Shown here: in pieces, positions 9,964-20,420 of the stretch | How positions within the stretch are numbered: position 1 is the stretch's first letter | Layout: each line of letters opens with the position of its first letter | Assembly (NCBI GenBank): GCA_963377175.1 | Contig: CAUJNA010003786.1 | Span: 142,501-206,500 of the forward strand | DNA: 64,000 bases | Direction: 5' to 3' | Source: Effrenium voratum | Taxonomy: Eukaryota; Sar; Dinophyceae; Suessiales; Symbiodiniaceae | Program-made: the position numbers and the translations under genes | Notes under the pieces: model-generated | Told to the model about the DNA's origin: nothing | What the model saw: only the letters and a program-made list of their open reading frames with translations | Databases searched by the model: none

Positions 9964-10177
9964 GGCCAGAGGCTTTCGCTTTGGATCTCTGGGCGGAAGT
10001 AACTCCCAGATTTTGGCCTCGGAGCTCGCAGGTGTCATGCCGCCTCCACCGGTTCCTCAGAATAGAAAGACTCAACTTTGTGACGGGGCCTCAAAGTTGC
10101 CGGCCGGTTGCACAGCCGGTCGCTCTGATGACAGCTGTGCCAGCCGTTGGGATAAGATGGATCATTCACTTTGCCAG
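9964..10177 (+). CDS. Exon candidate with pyrimidine tract and GC donor
   Basis: Preceded by an excellent acceptor (TTTCTTTCTGTTTCTACAG). The frame starts in phase 1 and reads ARGFRFGSLGGSNSQILASE, then a Pro-rich MPPPPVPQNRK and a Cys-rich end. It stays open to a CAG/GC junction at 10177/10178, and GC donors are common in dinoflagellates. No family is recognised. Confidence 0.4.
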
Positions 10178-10259
10178 GCATAGAATCTCACCGGATCGGC
10201 CCGACAGCCGCAAGAAAACTCTCCCAAGAAGCTGATCTCTTCCCTTTGGACTCTCCCAG

Positions 10260-10388
10260 GGGTTCTCTGCTGATCCCTTCAGCTCGCCTGAGGTCTACTT
10301 CAAGGAAGGCCGCTGCACGCGTGGCACCGGTTGCAGCCCAGACCTGAGAAAGCCGAGACCAGCCGTCTTTAGGAGAGCTGGCAGCTAG
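10260..10388 (+). CDS. C-terminal exon candidate
   Basis: Begins after TGGACTCTCCCAG, reads GFSADPFSSPEVYFKEGRCT and stops at TAG. The CTRGTGCSPD segment gives two close cysteines. It may follow the exon ending at 10177, which would make the intron about 80 bp. Confidence 0.3.
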   Translation, partial: GFSADPFSSPEVYFKEGRCTRGTGCSPDLRKPRPAVFRRAGS

Positions 10389-10399
10389 ACGACTCCCAA

Positions 10400-12160
10400 A
10401 GCGCTTTTTTTTTCCTCCGCTTCCCATGGGAGGTCTGAAGCCCCAAGAGCCATGAGCAATACTCTTGGACGCGAGTTTGGGCAAGTCGGCAAGGTTTCCC
10501 GTTCAAAACTCACGCCAAGGCCATAAGCATGGCGTTTTTGCTTGAGATTTCTTTCAGATTTTGATGCTGGTATCTCCAGCCACAGTGACTGGGGTGTGAG
10601 AATCCATGGCATTTTTGCAGACATGATCATGACAAGGTGGCTGATTGCTTGATAGACGTTGGGATATTTGGGCAAAGGACGGCGTCTTCAACCTTGCAGC
10701 AGATCCATGCATAGCTCTTTGAACAAATCAGGGATTTTCCGCGTTTGGCAAAGGGCCTGTATCCATCCTCTACGTGAGGAGTGCCGTAATGTATTAAGTG
10801 GGCAAGGGCATGCTTTACAAGTTTGCGGCTGGTGCCTCAAAACCCCACTACGCTGTTCTATGATGGGAAAATAACAAACCGCTGAAAGATGACGTGGGGT
10901 GATGACGTTCCCTGACATCCATTCGCACTGCGGAAAAAGAATCACTGAGATGCCTGCAAACCTTCTATGCTGTTGACAAGTTGATTTCGTCAGTTTGGGA
11001 CTTGAGTTGGTTGGGAAACAAAAGGGCATGCGAATCGGACGGCTCTCATTCGTGGGCGCCGAGACTATGCTCATGGCGAGCACGAGCTGATCGATCGAGG
11101 CAGGCGAGTCAGACTGACACCACGGGGAAGTAGAACCATCACCACTTTGGCAAACTTGATTCAGGCAAGGAGCATGTATTAAGTACAGGTTCCAACTAAA
11201 AGGCATTCGCGTCTATCTTAACATTGACAAGGGTGGCGTGGTGTCATGAGCAATCAGGGTAGGTGTGCAAGCGCAATCCTTTTAGGTTTCCGTGTCAGGA
11301 AAGCTAGCTGAAACCAGAAGGCATCGAGAGGCTAGCTACCCCGAGATGCATGATAGTTCAAACTATCATGTTCTCCTAGATCATCAAAATCAACTTAGGA
11401 ACAAAATACCCCCACGAAATAGTGATCGATCAATTTACTACTTGTTCATCCTGGAAGGGGGGGTATAGACAAAATGGCTGACCTGTCAATTGGTGTACCA
11501 AATGTTTATGGCGTGGCCAAGGGAGGTTACTGGCCGAAACTGCTCCCTGTTGAAATATTCAACTCATCCCAAGCTGTGTGGTTTCTTTTGGGGAAGCTGG
11601 ATGTGATTTCTTGACCAGTGTGGGCCAACGGCCCAAGGATGGAATGATCAGCAAGGAGCTGTATGGGGCAGCCACCCGAGTTTCTGGTCCTTTTGTTTGA
11701 GACATTCTTTGTTTTTGTTGGGAAACAGCTCAAGGATCAAAGGAAGGTCCAATTTGGTCCCATTCGCCAAAACCACTATGGTTTGGGGGGATCGGGTGGA
11801 TTGAGGGATTTGCGTTAGAGGACTGAACACTTCACTGGCACCGCACTGTTACACATCATTGATCATATTTATCTCAGGAACCAATAATAATCCCGCTCAG
11901 CCACGGACCATGATGAGATTGCTGAACTTAGCATCCTTCCCAAGAGCACAAGACTGCCAATAGAAGCTATTTGGCAATGCGGTTCTTTTAGCTCAGGGCA
12001 AATTAGACGTATGGGCTGTAAATCAGTCCAGCATTCAGCCAATGTTCCTTGTTCCAGTGTTTGAATGCAGGGTTCGGGGATGTTTGACGTGCAGAAAGGT
12101 TCGTGTTTGTCAACTTTGCCATTGATATGTACATAATTATACATATACGCATAAATGAAT
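10400..12160. other. Gene-poor or unresolved stretch
   Basis: Overlapping open frames of 60-170 codons exist on both strands (the longest is 10688-11206 minus) with no domain or splice support. At about 11894-12059, plus, a frame containing TDHDEIAELSILPKSTRLPI is the most protein-like. No repeats were identified except ATAT runs after 12130. Confidence 0.3.
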
Positions 12161-12204
12161 TATGTTCACAACGTCAGTTGCGGGGATGAAACGGGCCAGC
12201 GGGG

Positions 12205-12423
12205 ATGAAACGGGCCAATGTCATGCAACTGGGTGTCTTTTTGCTTTTTGTACTGCGTGACAATCATGACATTTGGATGCCACGATTCGTCTGTTCTCCT
12301 CGCCGAACCAATGTTGCAAGGGTTCAACCTCCATGTTGTGCTACGCTCGACAAGCCACAAGAGATTCAGCATGTGAGCCAGAGATGGTTCTTGTTTGATT
12401 TCAGCCAAGGTGTGACATCATAA
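12205..12423 (+). CDS. Possible exon, unknown protein
   Basis: A frame including LRDNHDIWMPRFVCSPRRTN, ending FDFSQGVTS-stop. An 80-codon antisense frame also exists. Not recognised. Confidence 0.18.
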   Translation: MKRANVMQLGVFLLFVLRDNHDIWMPRFVCSPRRTNVARVQPPCCATLDKPQEIQHVSQRWFLFDFSQGVTS

Positions 12424-12704
12424 GCCGTTCCAATTTGTCCTGAAACATGCGCCATCTAGCCAGGAACGCAATTTCTTGCCTGTGGACACTCGGGATTGCA
12501 CCATATAAAAGAACTGGATCGAAGTCTAGCGATGAGTTGTGTTCATCCAGCAGCGAAGGCTACGGTCGAGAAAAAACACTGGGTATGTCACAGTTTCGAC
12601 TGAGAATACATTGTGTTGCGTAAGCTCTGCCTAAACAGTTGCACATAGCAAACAAAAACGGGTCCCCGTCAGAAACATCCTTGCAAGAATATGGATACAC
12701 ATTG

Positions 12705-12765
12705 ACACAATATATATACATGTACATGATACGTATGTACATATATATGTATATATATGTACCAA
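12705..12765. repeat. TA-rich microsatellite
   Basis: Runs of ATATAT, ATGTACAT and TATGTA. Confidence 0.85.
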
Positions 12766-12810
12766 AACACAAGCTGAGCCATACATGCTGCGTGCCGTTT
12801 ATGTCCCTTC

Positions 12811-13281
12811 ATGTTATTGGATAAAAGTGGCCCACTTCTTGAAGTGCAATCGCCCCTGGACATCCCAGTCCCAGATCTGCGAATCGCCAGCGAAGGTCGC
12901 GCTGCTCCTCCGCCGGCACCTGCTCGCCCGATGAACAGATTTGATGTGGGAGCCCTGTGCTGGATGCATGGGTTGATTGGTTGCCTGGTTGGGTGGTTGC
13001 CTGGTTGGGTTGTTGGCTGGTGGGTGGGAGGGTTGGTGGGTTGGCATGGTTCTGAGTTTGCTCCGAGTCGACGATTTTTTGTCCAGACTGAGATTTGGAA
13101 TCAGCCAGCTGTCGGGAGCTTGCGAACTGAGAAAGAATTCGCTGAGAGCACCCCGCATATCATAGGTATCCAAAGGGCCCATGGTTCCACTCCCCAAAGT
13201 GTAAAAGCGGATTCTAGGTTGGTTGCTTTTCATATGCACCGGAGGCAGCAACGCTATACTTCACAAATCAATCCGTTGTGA
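12811..13281 (+). CDS. 156-codon ORF with Trp/Gly-rich middle
   Basis: One of the longer frames here not explained by a microsatellite. The N-terminal part is protein-like (SPLDIPVPDLRIASEGRAAP, then a Pro/Ala run). Residues about 55-78 are Gly/Trp/Val-rich, from GGTTGG simple sequence that could be an intron. The C-terminal part, with EFAESTPHIIGIQRAHGS, looks coding again. The function is unknown. Confidence 0.35.
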   Translation: MLLDKSGPLLEVQSPLDIPVPDLRIASEGRAAPPPAPARPMNRFDVGALCWMHGLIGCLVGWLPGWVVGWWVGGLVGWHGSEFAPSRRFFVQTEIWNQPAVGSLRTEKEFAESTPHIIGIQRAHGSTPQSVKADSRLVAFHMHRRQQRYTSQINPL

Positions 13282-13550
13282 ATTTGTGCAGCCTCATACA
13301 GGTCACACCCGGGATTGCGAAATTCACTAGATCTCCCATGATGGATGTGCCAGTTGCCTTGGGATCCCGATTGTTTAAATCCATGGGAATCACGGTTGTT
13401 GCCATCTATCAGCTCGACATGATGAGGTATTATTGTAACGTAGGGTTTGCAACTGTAATGCCTCCGGCTCAGACCACCGAAAGTACAGGCCTGTCTTATA
13501 TGTGTCATACAAGTACAGTGCGTCATTGTGAATTGCTGTTTCTCCCATAA
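13278..13550 (+). CDS. Exon candidate, unknown protein
   Basis: Ninety codons including PMMDVPVALGSRLFKSMGIT and ending TVRHCELLFLP-stop. It overlaps the end of the previous ORF in another frame, so both cannot be read as drawn without splicing. An antisense frame of 109 codons is also open. Confidence 0.25.
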   Translation: MNLCSLIQVTPGIAKFTRSPMMDVPVALGSRLFKSMGITVVAIYQLDMMRYYCNVGFATVMPPAQTTESTGLSYMCHTSTVRHCELLFLP

Positions 13551-13789
13551 TGAAGGTGCATTAAGTTTGAAAGAACAAGGCATAGAACCTTATGTCACAA
13601 GAGGTCATGCTTCATTCAGTCATCTTTAAAACATTAAACACGTAAACATTAAACAAGATGCTGTATGCCAGAGTTGAGGCAGATGAACAGAAAGGCAAAA
13701 ACACCGTTTATATATTTTGAATACTATTCACTTATAATCATAGAATCTCGCTTTGTTCCAGCACAAGCAAAGCTGCACAGCGAGGAACA

Positions 13790-14150
13790 ACATGTCTCTT
13801 CACTTTCCCTTCATTTCTCCTCAATGGTCCCTTCATTTCTCCTTCATGTCCCCTTTATTTCCAGTTTATGTCCACTTCGGGTCCCCTTCATTTCCAATGT
13901 GTTTCCCCTTCAGTTCCACTTCATTTCCCCTTTGTTTCCCCTTCATGCCCCTTCATTTCCCCTTCGTTGCTCTTTATGTCCCTTAATGTCCTCTTCATGT
14001 TCCTTCATTGTCCATGTATTTTCCACTATAATTTCCTCGATTTTCTTTCATGTACCATCCCTTTATGTCCCCTTCCTTCTCCTTTATTTCCCATTCCTTG
14101 ATTTCCCTTCATTTCCCCTTCATTCCCACTTATTTCGTATTTTTCCAGGA
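13790..14150 (+). repeat. Degenerate CCCTTCATTT minisatellite
   Basis: Many imperfect copies of a roughly 12-17 bp unit (CCCTTCATTTCTCCTT and variants). The Phe/Pro/Ser-rich open frames here are repeat translations. Confidence 0.85.
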
Positions 14151-14222
14151 ATGTCATTGTGATAATGCTGACGATGCTGGTGATTTTTGTGCCCAAAAGC
14201 GATGCTGGGGATGTTTTTGCCA

Positions 14223-14280
14223 GGGGCCTGATGAAAAGCATCGAACACCCCCTCCAGGTTTTTACGCAAGCGCGTGAAAG
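14223..14280 (+). CDS. Short internal exon candidate
   Basis: Between GATGTTTTTGCCAG and GTAAAGG. The frame reads GLMKSIEHPLQVFTQARER. Good borders for a short exon, but too short to identify. Confidence 0.25.
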
Positions 14281-14289
14281 GTAAAGGAT

Positions 14290-14930
14290 TTCGTCTAAGA
14301 AAAGAGACCGTCTGTGAATCACCGGGTGGCTCGGGGCCACCACCCCCTGAAAGCCTTAGCCCGTGCAAAAGATGACCCACGAGAAACTCGGTGAGCCATC
14401 CCAGTTAGCATGATACAGGGCGGCCTGCCCTAGGGCCTGCGGCCAGTGTTGTAAAGGGGCACCTGAAGGAGGCTCTACTCTAGGAAGGCGCAACGTCTTT
14501 CTCAGAATGATACCTTGATACGTGCTTCTCTCAAGTGGGAAAACTGTCCAAGCCTCATAGTGTTTGGTTTTCGGCTGGCACGTATGGGCCGGTTTCATTC
14601 CTGCAGTGTTACTCGTGTTGGTCAACACCCAGGCTATTTCACGAAAGGATGTGGATGGCAACTGCGTCCAGTGTTTATTCACTGAGCAAGGAGTTGCTCA
14701 ATGCAGTCTGAGTCTAGCGGGCACTGCTTGACAGAACATGCGTGCTATCGGCTGCATTCAGAAAGTTCACCACATGATATATGTTGCCGGTCCCAGAAGG
14801 GCGTGGTTGAAGCCGAGGCAAGGTTCATTGGCAGTGAAGATGTTGAGCCCAGAAATGATGCTTAAGTCTGGAAGCGGACTCCCTCCAACAATTTTGGAAG
14901 CTTCCCTTGAGCGCGGCTCCAGGTAGTGTC
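14290..14930. other. No confident gene
   Basis: Unique-looking sequence with short frames on both strands. No repeat family member or splice-bounded block was found. Confidence 0.3.
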
Positions 14931-14941
14931 AGGTCTCCAGT

Positions 14942-15030
14942 GCACAACTAGGGGGAACGCATTTAAACGTAGATGTCACAATGAGTTGGGCAAATATGTT
15001 GTCTGATTCTGATGTGACTGATGGAAAATG
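14942..15030 (+). CDS. Short exon candidate
   Basis: After CAGGTCTCCAG the frame reads GGTHLNVDVTMSWANMLSDS and ends DVTDGK-stop. It lies immediately upstream of a family A element. Confidence 0.25.
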
Positions 15031-15049
15031 AAAGACCAACATGGATGCG

Positions 15050-15167
15050 TGTCAAAACCAATGGTACCATGTTGTGGTAGCTGCACCACCCATGTTAGAA
15101 CCTATTTTAGTGGGGACTGGTTGATGTTCACTGAAAGTCCGATTTGGACTTTGACCCATGGCGAAAA
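15050..15167 (+). mobile_element. Family A MITE, diverged left end
   Basis: GTGTCAAAACCAATGGTACC at the left, CACCACCCATGTTAGAACC inside, and TTTGACCCATGG at the right. No clean TSD. Confidence 0.75.
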
Positions 15168-15199
15168 TATCGGAAGCAAACGATCAATGTGTATTTTTG

Positions 15200-15460
15200 G
15201 GCATGCCTTTTTTTCAACCTTGGACCCTTTTTTTTCAACCTTAAGCTTTTTTTTCTACCTTGTTCCCTTTTTTTTTGAATTTCAGCCCCTCCCCCACCCC
15301 AGCACTCCACTCCCCGCACATCCCCGTACACCCTTCGGCCAACTCCAAACCCAGCCTACATTCACTCTAAACTAGCCAACCCTCAACAAACTCTACACCA
15401 ACCCTGAGCCACCCACCAGAATCAACCCGCAACCAACCCCACCCACAACCACCCCACAGA
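15200..15460 (+). repeat. T-rich then C/A-rich low-complexity block
   Basis: Four CCTTTTTTTTCAACCTT-like repeats, then a C/A-rich tract resembling the centre of the 5.7-6.4 kb foldback. Confidence 0.6.
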
Positions 15461-16660
15461 CCATGAGCATTGGCAAAGGTATCATGAGAGTTTGGCACAT
15501 GGGGGCTCCTTCACTCAAATTGGGTGGTTCTATGATATGGATTGCTAAAAGCAGCGGATTATTTGCAAGGTGCCTGCCGTAAATGAGACTCCTTGCAGTC
15601 TTAGGTCAGACCGCCGCCTCAGGCACGCACGTTGGGTGCAAGCAGGGCAGTCAGTCGAGCGGCCGGGCGAATTGGCAGATGATCAGTTGGTTTGGATGTT
15701 GAATTGATTCAAACTGTTGGTGGGTGGACGCTTCCGCTCTTTCCTCATGATTTTGCTTGGTTTTTCATTTCTAGCGGGAGATCTTGGGAGTGAACTTGTT
15801 TCAGCTTTGCAGGTGTTAGTTGTTGGCTTGATTCCTTTTGAAGCTGTTCACACAATTTCTACCGATAGGGTCACTCGCATGCTGGCCAAGACTTGCCGGC
15901 CTTTGTATTGGATTTCTTGGGGTGTGTGCTTGTTTGCTTGCTTGTTTGCTTGCTTGCTTGCTTGCTTGCTTGTGTACTTGCTTGCTTGCTTGATCATTTG
16001 TATTGTTTGTTTGCTTACTTGCTCCTTTGTTTGCTTATTTGCTTATTTGCTTATTTGTTTGTTTGTTTGTTTGTTTGTGTGTTTGTTTGTTTGTGTGTGT
16101 GTGTGTGTTTGCTTTGTTAAACACCCAGGTTGGCCGCTGGTCACGCCACCGCTCGACAGGTTCCTCGCCATCTTCGGCCACCTGACCGGCCCAGGCCTGG
16201 CCAAGTTGCATCGGCTCAGATAAATTATCATTTCTCGCTATGAAGCATCAACGCCTCTCTTGTGATTTAAGCATATGTGTCAATAAATGATATAGATTGC
16301 CAGTCCCTGTTATACTTATGGAAATTGTGCGGCCTCACATAATGGTAGGCAAGATTCGCCGTGAGGATTCCTCATTCATGTAGCAGCAATACATTGTTTG
16401 ATAATCATAGCAAGGAGTGGTAACAAGGGTCTAAAGTCATTGTGTAACTCTGGCAGTAGGAAAGCTGTGTATCTAGTGTACAGCCGTTTGACTTTGGCAT
16501 AGTACGCAGAGCCACATTCGGGGCATGGTGTCACTCGCGGGCAATTCTCTTTTGTTTTCGCGTTGTGTGTAGGTGTTTAATGGCAAATGTCATCGGAGTT
16601 TCGGTGTCCCAAGAGGCAGACGTTGCCCTTTGGGCTGAGACATGCCAGGCCAGATGTGTG
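15460..16660. other. No confident gene; microsatellite
   Basis: Contains (CTTG)n, (TTTG)n and (TG)n at about 15925-16110. The Cys/Leu-rich open frames come from this repeat. The rest is unique with no supported gene. Confidence 0.5.
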
Positions 16661-16676
16661 CATCCCTCAGTGAAAC

Positions 16677-16875
16677 TTGACAACCATGCTTGAGAACTTT
16701 CCGAAAAGCGTGAGACGCCATTTGCCACTACATACTATTGCGCACCCACTTTCGCACTTCCGGTCGTTAGAACAGCGCTTGAGAGGACTACAACCGAAAC
16801 AACGGCTCAAAGCGATCCGCGATATCAAAGCGACCTCATCCAATCTTGCTAGGTGTATTGGTGATTTTAGATTAA
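16677..16875 (+). CDS. Exon candidate, basic helical segment
   Basis: An open frame with RSLEQRLRGLQPKQRLKAIR and SNLARCIGDFRLK, then a GT donor (GTAGGA). Regularly spaced Leu, Lys and Arg suggest helix. Without splicing the frame ends at 16913. No family is recognised. Confidence 0.35.
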
Positions 16876-17229
16876 AGGTAGGAAATTGCATAGGATGCCT
16901 CTTGCAGCAGTAAGCGCGATGCCACTCAAACTCAAGAAATACGAACTGGCACTTGTTTGTTGCAGATGATGCAGGCAGTCTATGAGGTTATTCTATGAGG
17001 TTATGCTATGGGCTATGTGGTTATTGTTGATTGCAGCACAAGAGGAGAATAGGGTCGAAACTGGACTTTCATTCACAGAGCTATGCCAAACAAGAAGTGC
17101 CATTTTGCTGAGGCACGGAAAGCTGACTCGACTTGCTGGCTCATAATCAAATAAGCTGCTGAGTTCAGTACATACTGCCGCACAACAGCCTGGTCATGCT
17201 CGGAGGGTAAGTCTAGTTTGCAAGGTCGG

Positions 17230-17345
17230 CCTTGTCCTCATCGTCATCACCAGCACCATCCGCATCATCACCACCATTACCATTTCCATTACAATCACCA
17301 CCCACCACCAGCACACCATCAACACCACCATTCGTCGTCGTCGTT
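17230..17345 (+). repeat. CAC/CAT trinucleotide-rich block
   Basis: Dense CATCACCACC-type triplets, open in all plus frames. One frame is His-rich and ends NEQSCCAQCK-stop; coding is possible but not supported. Confidence 0.6.
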
Positions 17346-17437
17346 GTCAAGCAACGAGCAGTCATGTTGTGCCCAGTGCAAGTAAGCGGTAACTCAAGAG
17401 CAATGTATGGTCCGTTCGCCGCATGGCCCTTTTCCAG

Positions 17438-17567
17438 GTGCCGATGAAATTCGTGCTTTGCCCATCACCCTGTCAAAGTCTCGAGGACAAACCCGAAAAG
17501 CTAGAACAGGGCCAGACAGATGTCTCCGGGCGCCAAAAGGTGCCAGTGACACAAAGGGCGCGCTGAG
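17438..17567 (+). CDS. Exon candidate, unknown protein
   Basis: After CCCTTTTCCAG the frame reads VPMKFVLCPSPCQSLEDKPE, continues to VPVTQRAR and meets TGA just before a GT. A second plus frame across the same bases (17407-17658) is longer and basic. Confidence 0.28.
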
Positions 17568-17687
17568 GTCTCAGAGACGACTGAGAAAGATGGTTTTTGC
17601 CAGGCTGGGGCCCCAGCTTGCAAGTAGCAATACTGGAAAGACATGTTTCAGGTGTTGACGATCTAATCCAGACGACAGCGTGGAAAC

Positions 17688-17975
17688 TTGCTAGTTGAGT
17701 TCTCCGGCCCAACCAACATGCATGTCACATATTGCCATGTCTATGCGCTTGAGACATTGAAGCATCCGAAACAGCATACAGCATGGCAACAATCTATGGA
17801 AGGACGAACAGATATTCAGGCGAGGCGGGGTTTCTTTCGTCAGGGTCAGATACAGCCATTGAGGTCAGAAACGCTTGAACCAGTCGATCGGCCGGAGCCT
17901 TGGTCGGTCAGCGTTGTGTGGCCACGGTGCATCAAGAACAACATGAGAATGAGAATTATTGTTGGTAGGAAATAG
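17688..17975 (+). CDS. Exon candidate, unknown protein
   Basis: Ninety-five codons including HTAWQQSMEGRTDIQARRGF and RPEPWSVSVVWPRCIKNN. The composition is even, with no simple sequence. Not recognised. It belongs to the dense run of plus-strand candidates from 16.6 to 22.3 kb. Confidence 0.33.
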   Translation: MLVEFSGPTNMHVTYCHVYALETLKHPKQHTAWQQSMEGRTDIQARRGFFRQGQIQPLRSETLEPVDRPEPWSVSVVWPRCIKNNMRMRIIVGRK

Positions 17976-18156
17976 AATAGAGGCGACGATGTCGTTGGCT
18001 GAGAAAGGGATGTTTCCCTTCCTTTTGCTCTTGGGGGGATGCTTTCTACTCTTACAACGCAGGACCGAACATACTGCGCTGAATCTGTACGTTTAGTTTC
18101 AACAGAAAGGGGAGACTGAGGGGTGAGGGGGGGGGCGGGGCGAGGCGCAACATCTT

Positions 18157-18400
18157 TTGGTATACATCTGTTGTCTTGAAGTGGATCGAGGCAATGTTGC
18201 GTGCGCACAAGCCTGGATTGCGTGCAGGTCAGATTGCGCCGTTCTTGATCCACCAGCCGAAGAGACAGCCGCACACTTGGCATGGCAACGGCAGATCCGC
18301 ACGACTCAACTTGGACATTCATCAGGGCTCAGATCGCAAGAATGCCCACGGGCCTTCCAGAAAAGAATTGATGAAGCATCCTTGGCATCCCTGGTGAAGC
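18157..18400 (+). CDS. Exon candidate, unknown protein
   Basis: The frame includes AQAWIACRSDCAVLDPPAEE and FQKRIDEASLASLVKQ, then runs into a family D element at about 18405. Its natural end is therefore before or inside that element. Confidence 0.33.
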
Positions 18401-18404
18401 AAAT

Positions 18405-18514
18405 ACGTGTTTTTTTTAGGGCCCCCCTCCAAAAAACAACGTTTGGTGTCCTTTTGCTTTTCCTTTAAAACTAACCAGAAAGGGTACCCTCAAAAACGGA
18501 CAGACACATACGAC
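18405..18514 (+). mobile_element. Family D TIR element
   Basis: TGTTTTTTTTAGGGCCCCCC, core GTCCTTTTGCTTTTCCTTTA, right end CTCAAAAACGGACAGACACA. Confidence 0.7.
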
Positions 18515-18551
18515 AAGCAGACCTCCAGATCTTTAGACCTCCAGACCACCC

Positions 18552-18890
18552 ATGTCATTGCGATCCGAACGAGGCGCCGAACGAGGCTGCGGTGAATGGG
18601 CCTGGGCACTCAGAGACTTCGGAGTGCGAAGCGGTTTGACCTTGGCTGAAGACCCTTTCCACCTATTTCTTTCACATTCTGCAGAAGCTCGACAGGGCTC
18701 CTTAAAAAATACATTTTGCCATTTGAAACATGGCTTTTTCCACAAAAATAAAGGGAAGCCACCATTTACAAGGCAATGTTCAGGTGTCTAATGTAAGGAT
18801 CCCTGCTCGAACAAATCTGGATCAAGATGCCGATTCCAGTTGCGATAGCCGGATGTTGTCTTTTTTTTGGACAACATAAATGGGTATGTG
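18552..18890 (+). CDS. ORF interrupted by a family G element
   Basis: Begins MSLRSERGAERGCGEWAWAL and continues to FLSHSAEAR at 18692, where a 113-bp element enters. Joining 18692 to 18811 (element and one CTCGA removed) keeps the frame as TNLDQDADSSCDSRM and onward to TAA near 18890. The interrupted frame also stays open into the element. This fits insertion into an exon. Function unknown. Confidence 0.35.
18693..18805 (+). mobile_element. Family G TIR element with CTCGA TSD
   Basis: 113 bp. TIRs are CAGGGCTCCTTA and, inverted, CAGGGATCCTTA. Flanked by perfect 5-bp duplications CTCGA (18688-18692 and 18806-18810). Close relative at 23881-24000. No coding capacity, so non-autonomous; superfamily not assigned. 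Confidence 0.92.
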
Positions 18891-18985
18891 TCAAAAGAGG
18901 GTGAGCCCCAAAATGGTGGTTCTCCTTTTGTTTTCCCGGTAAAACCACCCCCAAAAGGGTACCCCTCCGCAAAAAAATACAGAAG
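18884..18985 (+). mobile_element. Family D TIR element
   Basis: GGGTATGTGTCAAAAGAGGG, core TGGTTCTCCTTTTGTTTTCC, then AAAAGGGTACCCC. Confidence 0.65.
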
Positions 18986-19065
18986 CAAAAGTTGGGCGGC
19001 GAGAAAATTGCATTGCGCAGATTCTTTAAATGTTCAGTCACTCGCCGTGGAAGGACGTAAGAACA

Positions 19066-19262
19066 AATGGGCGTGTCTTTTTGTAGGGGACCCGCCAAAA
19101 TGCTGTTTTTCTTTTGGTTACCCTTCAACCCCCCCCCCAAACAAAAATACAAAAACAAACACTAAAAACGAAAACAACAAAAACGAAAATGCTTGTTGTC
19201 CTTTTGGTTTCCCTTTAAAACCACCAAAAAAGGGGTTATATACCCTCAAAACAGACACTCCA
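19066..19262 (+). mobile_element. Two tandem or nested family D elements
   Basis: The first starts TGGGCGTGTCTTTTTGTAGG and breaks off in poly-C and an A-rich tract (ACAAAAACAAACAC). A second core and right end follow (TTTGGTTTCCCTTTAAAACC, then CCCTCAAAACAGACACTCCA). Confidence 0.65.
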
Positions 19263-19490
19263 TGTACTGCGCAAGGAAGCTTTGGGTCCTTGGAAGGAGT
19301 CCAGAAGGTTCCGCAGCATGAATGATGTCCCAGGCTGAAAGGACTAAACACCACTCAATTTGAGGGCCAGCTGAATGACTGCTAGGCGCAGAACATAGAA
19401 TTCGTTCCAAATGCCCGCAGCATTTGGGCACATTGGCAAGAATGGCTGCGGAAACTTGCCAGCACCTTCACCCTTTGGATTTATTTTGCT

Positions 19491-19620
19491 TTGCTGTCAA
19501 GGGGGGGCGCTTGCCCAGTCAACGATCCATGTGTTGGTGACAGTAAGATCAACTGTCTCAACATCGCTCAATGCCTTTCAGTTCTGGATTCTAGCCTTTC
19601 AGTGGGTCCAGTTTGTCTAG
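19491..19620 (+). CDS. Possible Cys-rich exon
   Basis: The frame reads GGACPVNDPCVGDSKINCLN and continues into SVLDSS. Four cysteines fall in about 18 residues. Other plus frames are open too. Confidence 0.2.
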
Positions 19621-19652
19621 TTTTTGCCTTGTGTGTTGCTTCTGCACAGCAG

Positions 19653-19982
19653 GTCCACGCCGAAAGGCGAGGATGTGGTGCCAGCGAGGGCCCCAGACTC
19701 CGCCTTTGACATGCAACTCAAGCTGAAAACACTTCCACAAGAATCTCGGGAGAATCGTGAGGAGGCAGTTGATGAGGGCCATGGGTCAACAAAGATACTG
19801 ATTTCATGTTGAAACATCGACCTACCCCATCAAGTCAAGCAATCATGGTCCGTGACAGACATCAACCATAGCCTTTGCTTTCAAGACTCCGTCGATTTCT
19901 ATCCGGCAGCAAGAGCAAATGCTCTCGCAAACACTCAAGTCCAGAAATTGGTGATGCAACATGAGCCACAATCAACACCTGG
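19653..19982 (+). CDS. Long exon-like frame with one in-frame TGA
   Basis: After TTGCTTCTGCACAGCAG the frame reads STPKGEDVVPARAPDSAFDM, then the acidic QESRENREEAVDEGHG, to a TGA at 19810-19812. It resumes in the same frame (HQVKQSWSVTDINHSLCFQD, then YPAARANALANTQ) to GTAAGT at 19983. The last seven codons lie in a family B end (19962 onward). This is either a single-stop pseudogene, an unseen splice, or two neighbours. Confidence 0.35.
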
Positions 19983-20012
19983 GTAAGTGAAGTTTGGTAA
20001 GGGACACTCCCA
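19962..20012 (+). mobile_element. Family B left-end fragment
   Basis: TGAGCCACAATCAACACCTG, then GTTTGGTAAGGGACACTCCC, matching 59488 and 3502. It supplies the GTAAGT that could act as a donor for the preceding frame. Confidence 0.65.
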
Positions 20013-20015
20013 CCA

Positions 20016-20062
20016 CTAAAAATGGGTGTGTCTTCGTTTTAGGGGGACCCCCCCCGACGAAA
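20016..20062 (+). mobile_element. Family D left-end fragment
   Basis: AATGGGTGTGTCTTCGTTTT, then GGGGGACCCCCCCC; no right end. Confidence 0.6.
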
Positions 20063-20279
20063 AGAAAGACTCAATAGTACATGAGTAAAATAATAATGCG
20101 GTGTTCTCTTCGGTGTGAGAAAGGCGGGTATACCCCTTTCTTTGAGATTGTTTGATACAGAGAGGCTGGCCGTGAGCTCCATCGCATCTGGCGGGGGGGG
20201 GGGGCGGAGGGGCACGACTTTCACTGTTCACGGCTTCAAAACGGCTGCAGACTCATGAGGGAGAGCCAGTTGCCCAGTG

Positions 20280-20420
20280 GTGCGCTTTTTCCTTTTTTTG
20301 CGGGAAGGGTTCCCCTTAAAAATCGGCGGAACCAAAAAGGTTGCCCTTCTTTTCCCATGGCCGCTGGGCATCTGAAGGAAATAGTTGCCAAAGGTAGGCC
20401 CGCCTAGGCCTTCAAGGGAA
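20280..20420 (+). mobile_element. Degraded family D-like element
   Basis: TTTTTCCTTTTTTTGCGGG, then GGGTTCCCCTTAAAAATC; diverged. Confidence 0.35.

Noticed and set aside
10688..11206. 172-codon minus-strand frame
   Set aside because: No splice or domain support, and a plus frame (10659-10874) looks equally plausible.
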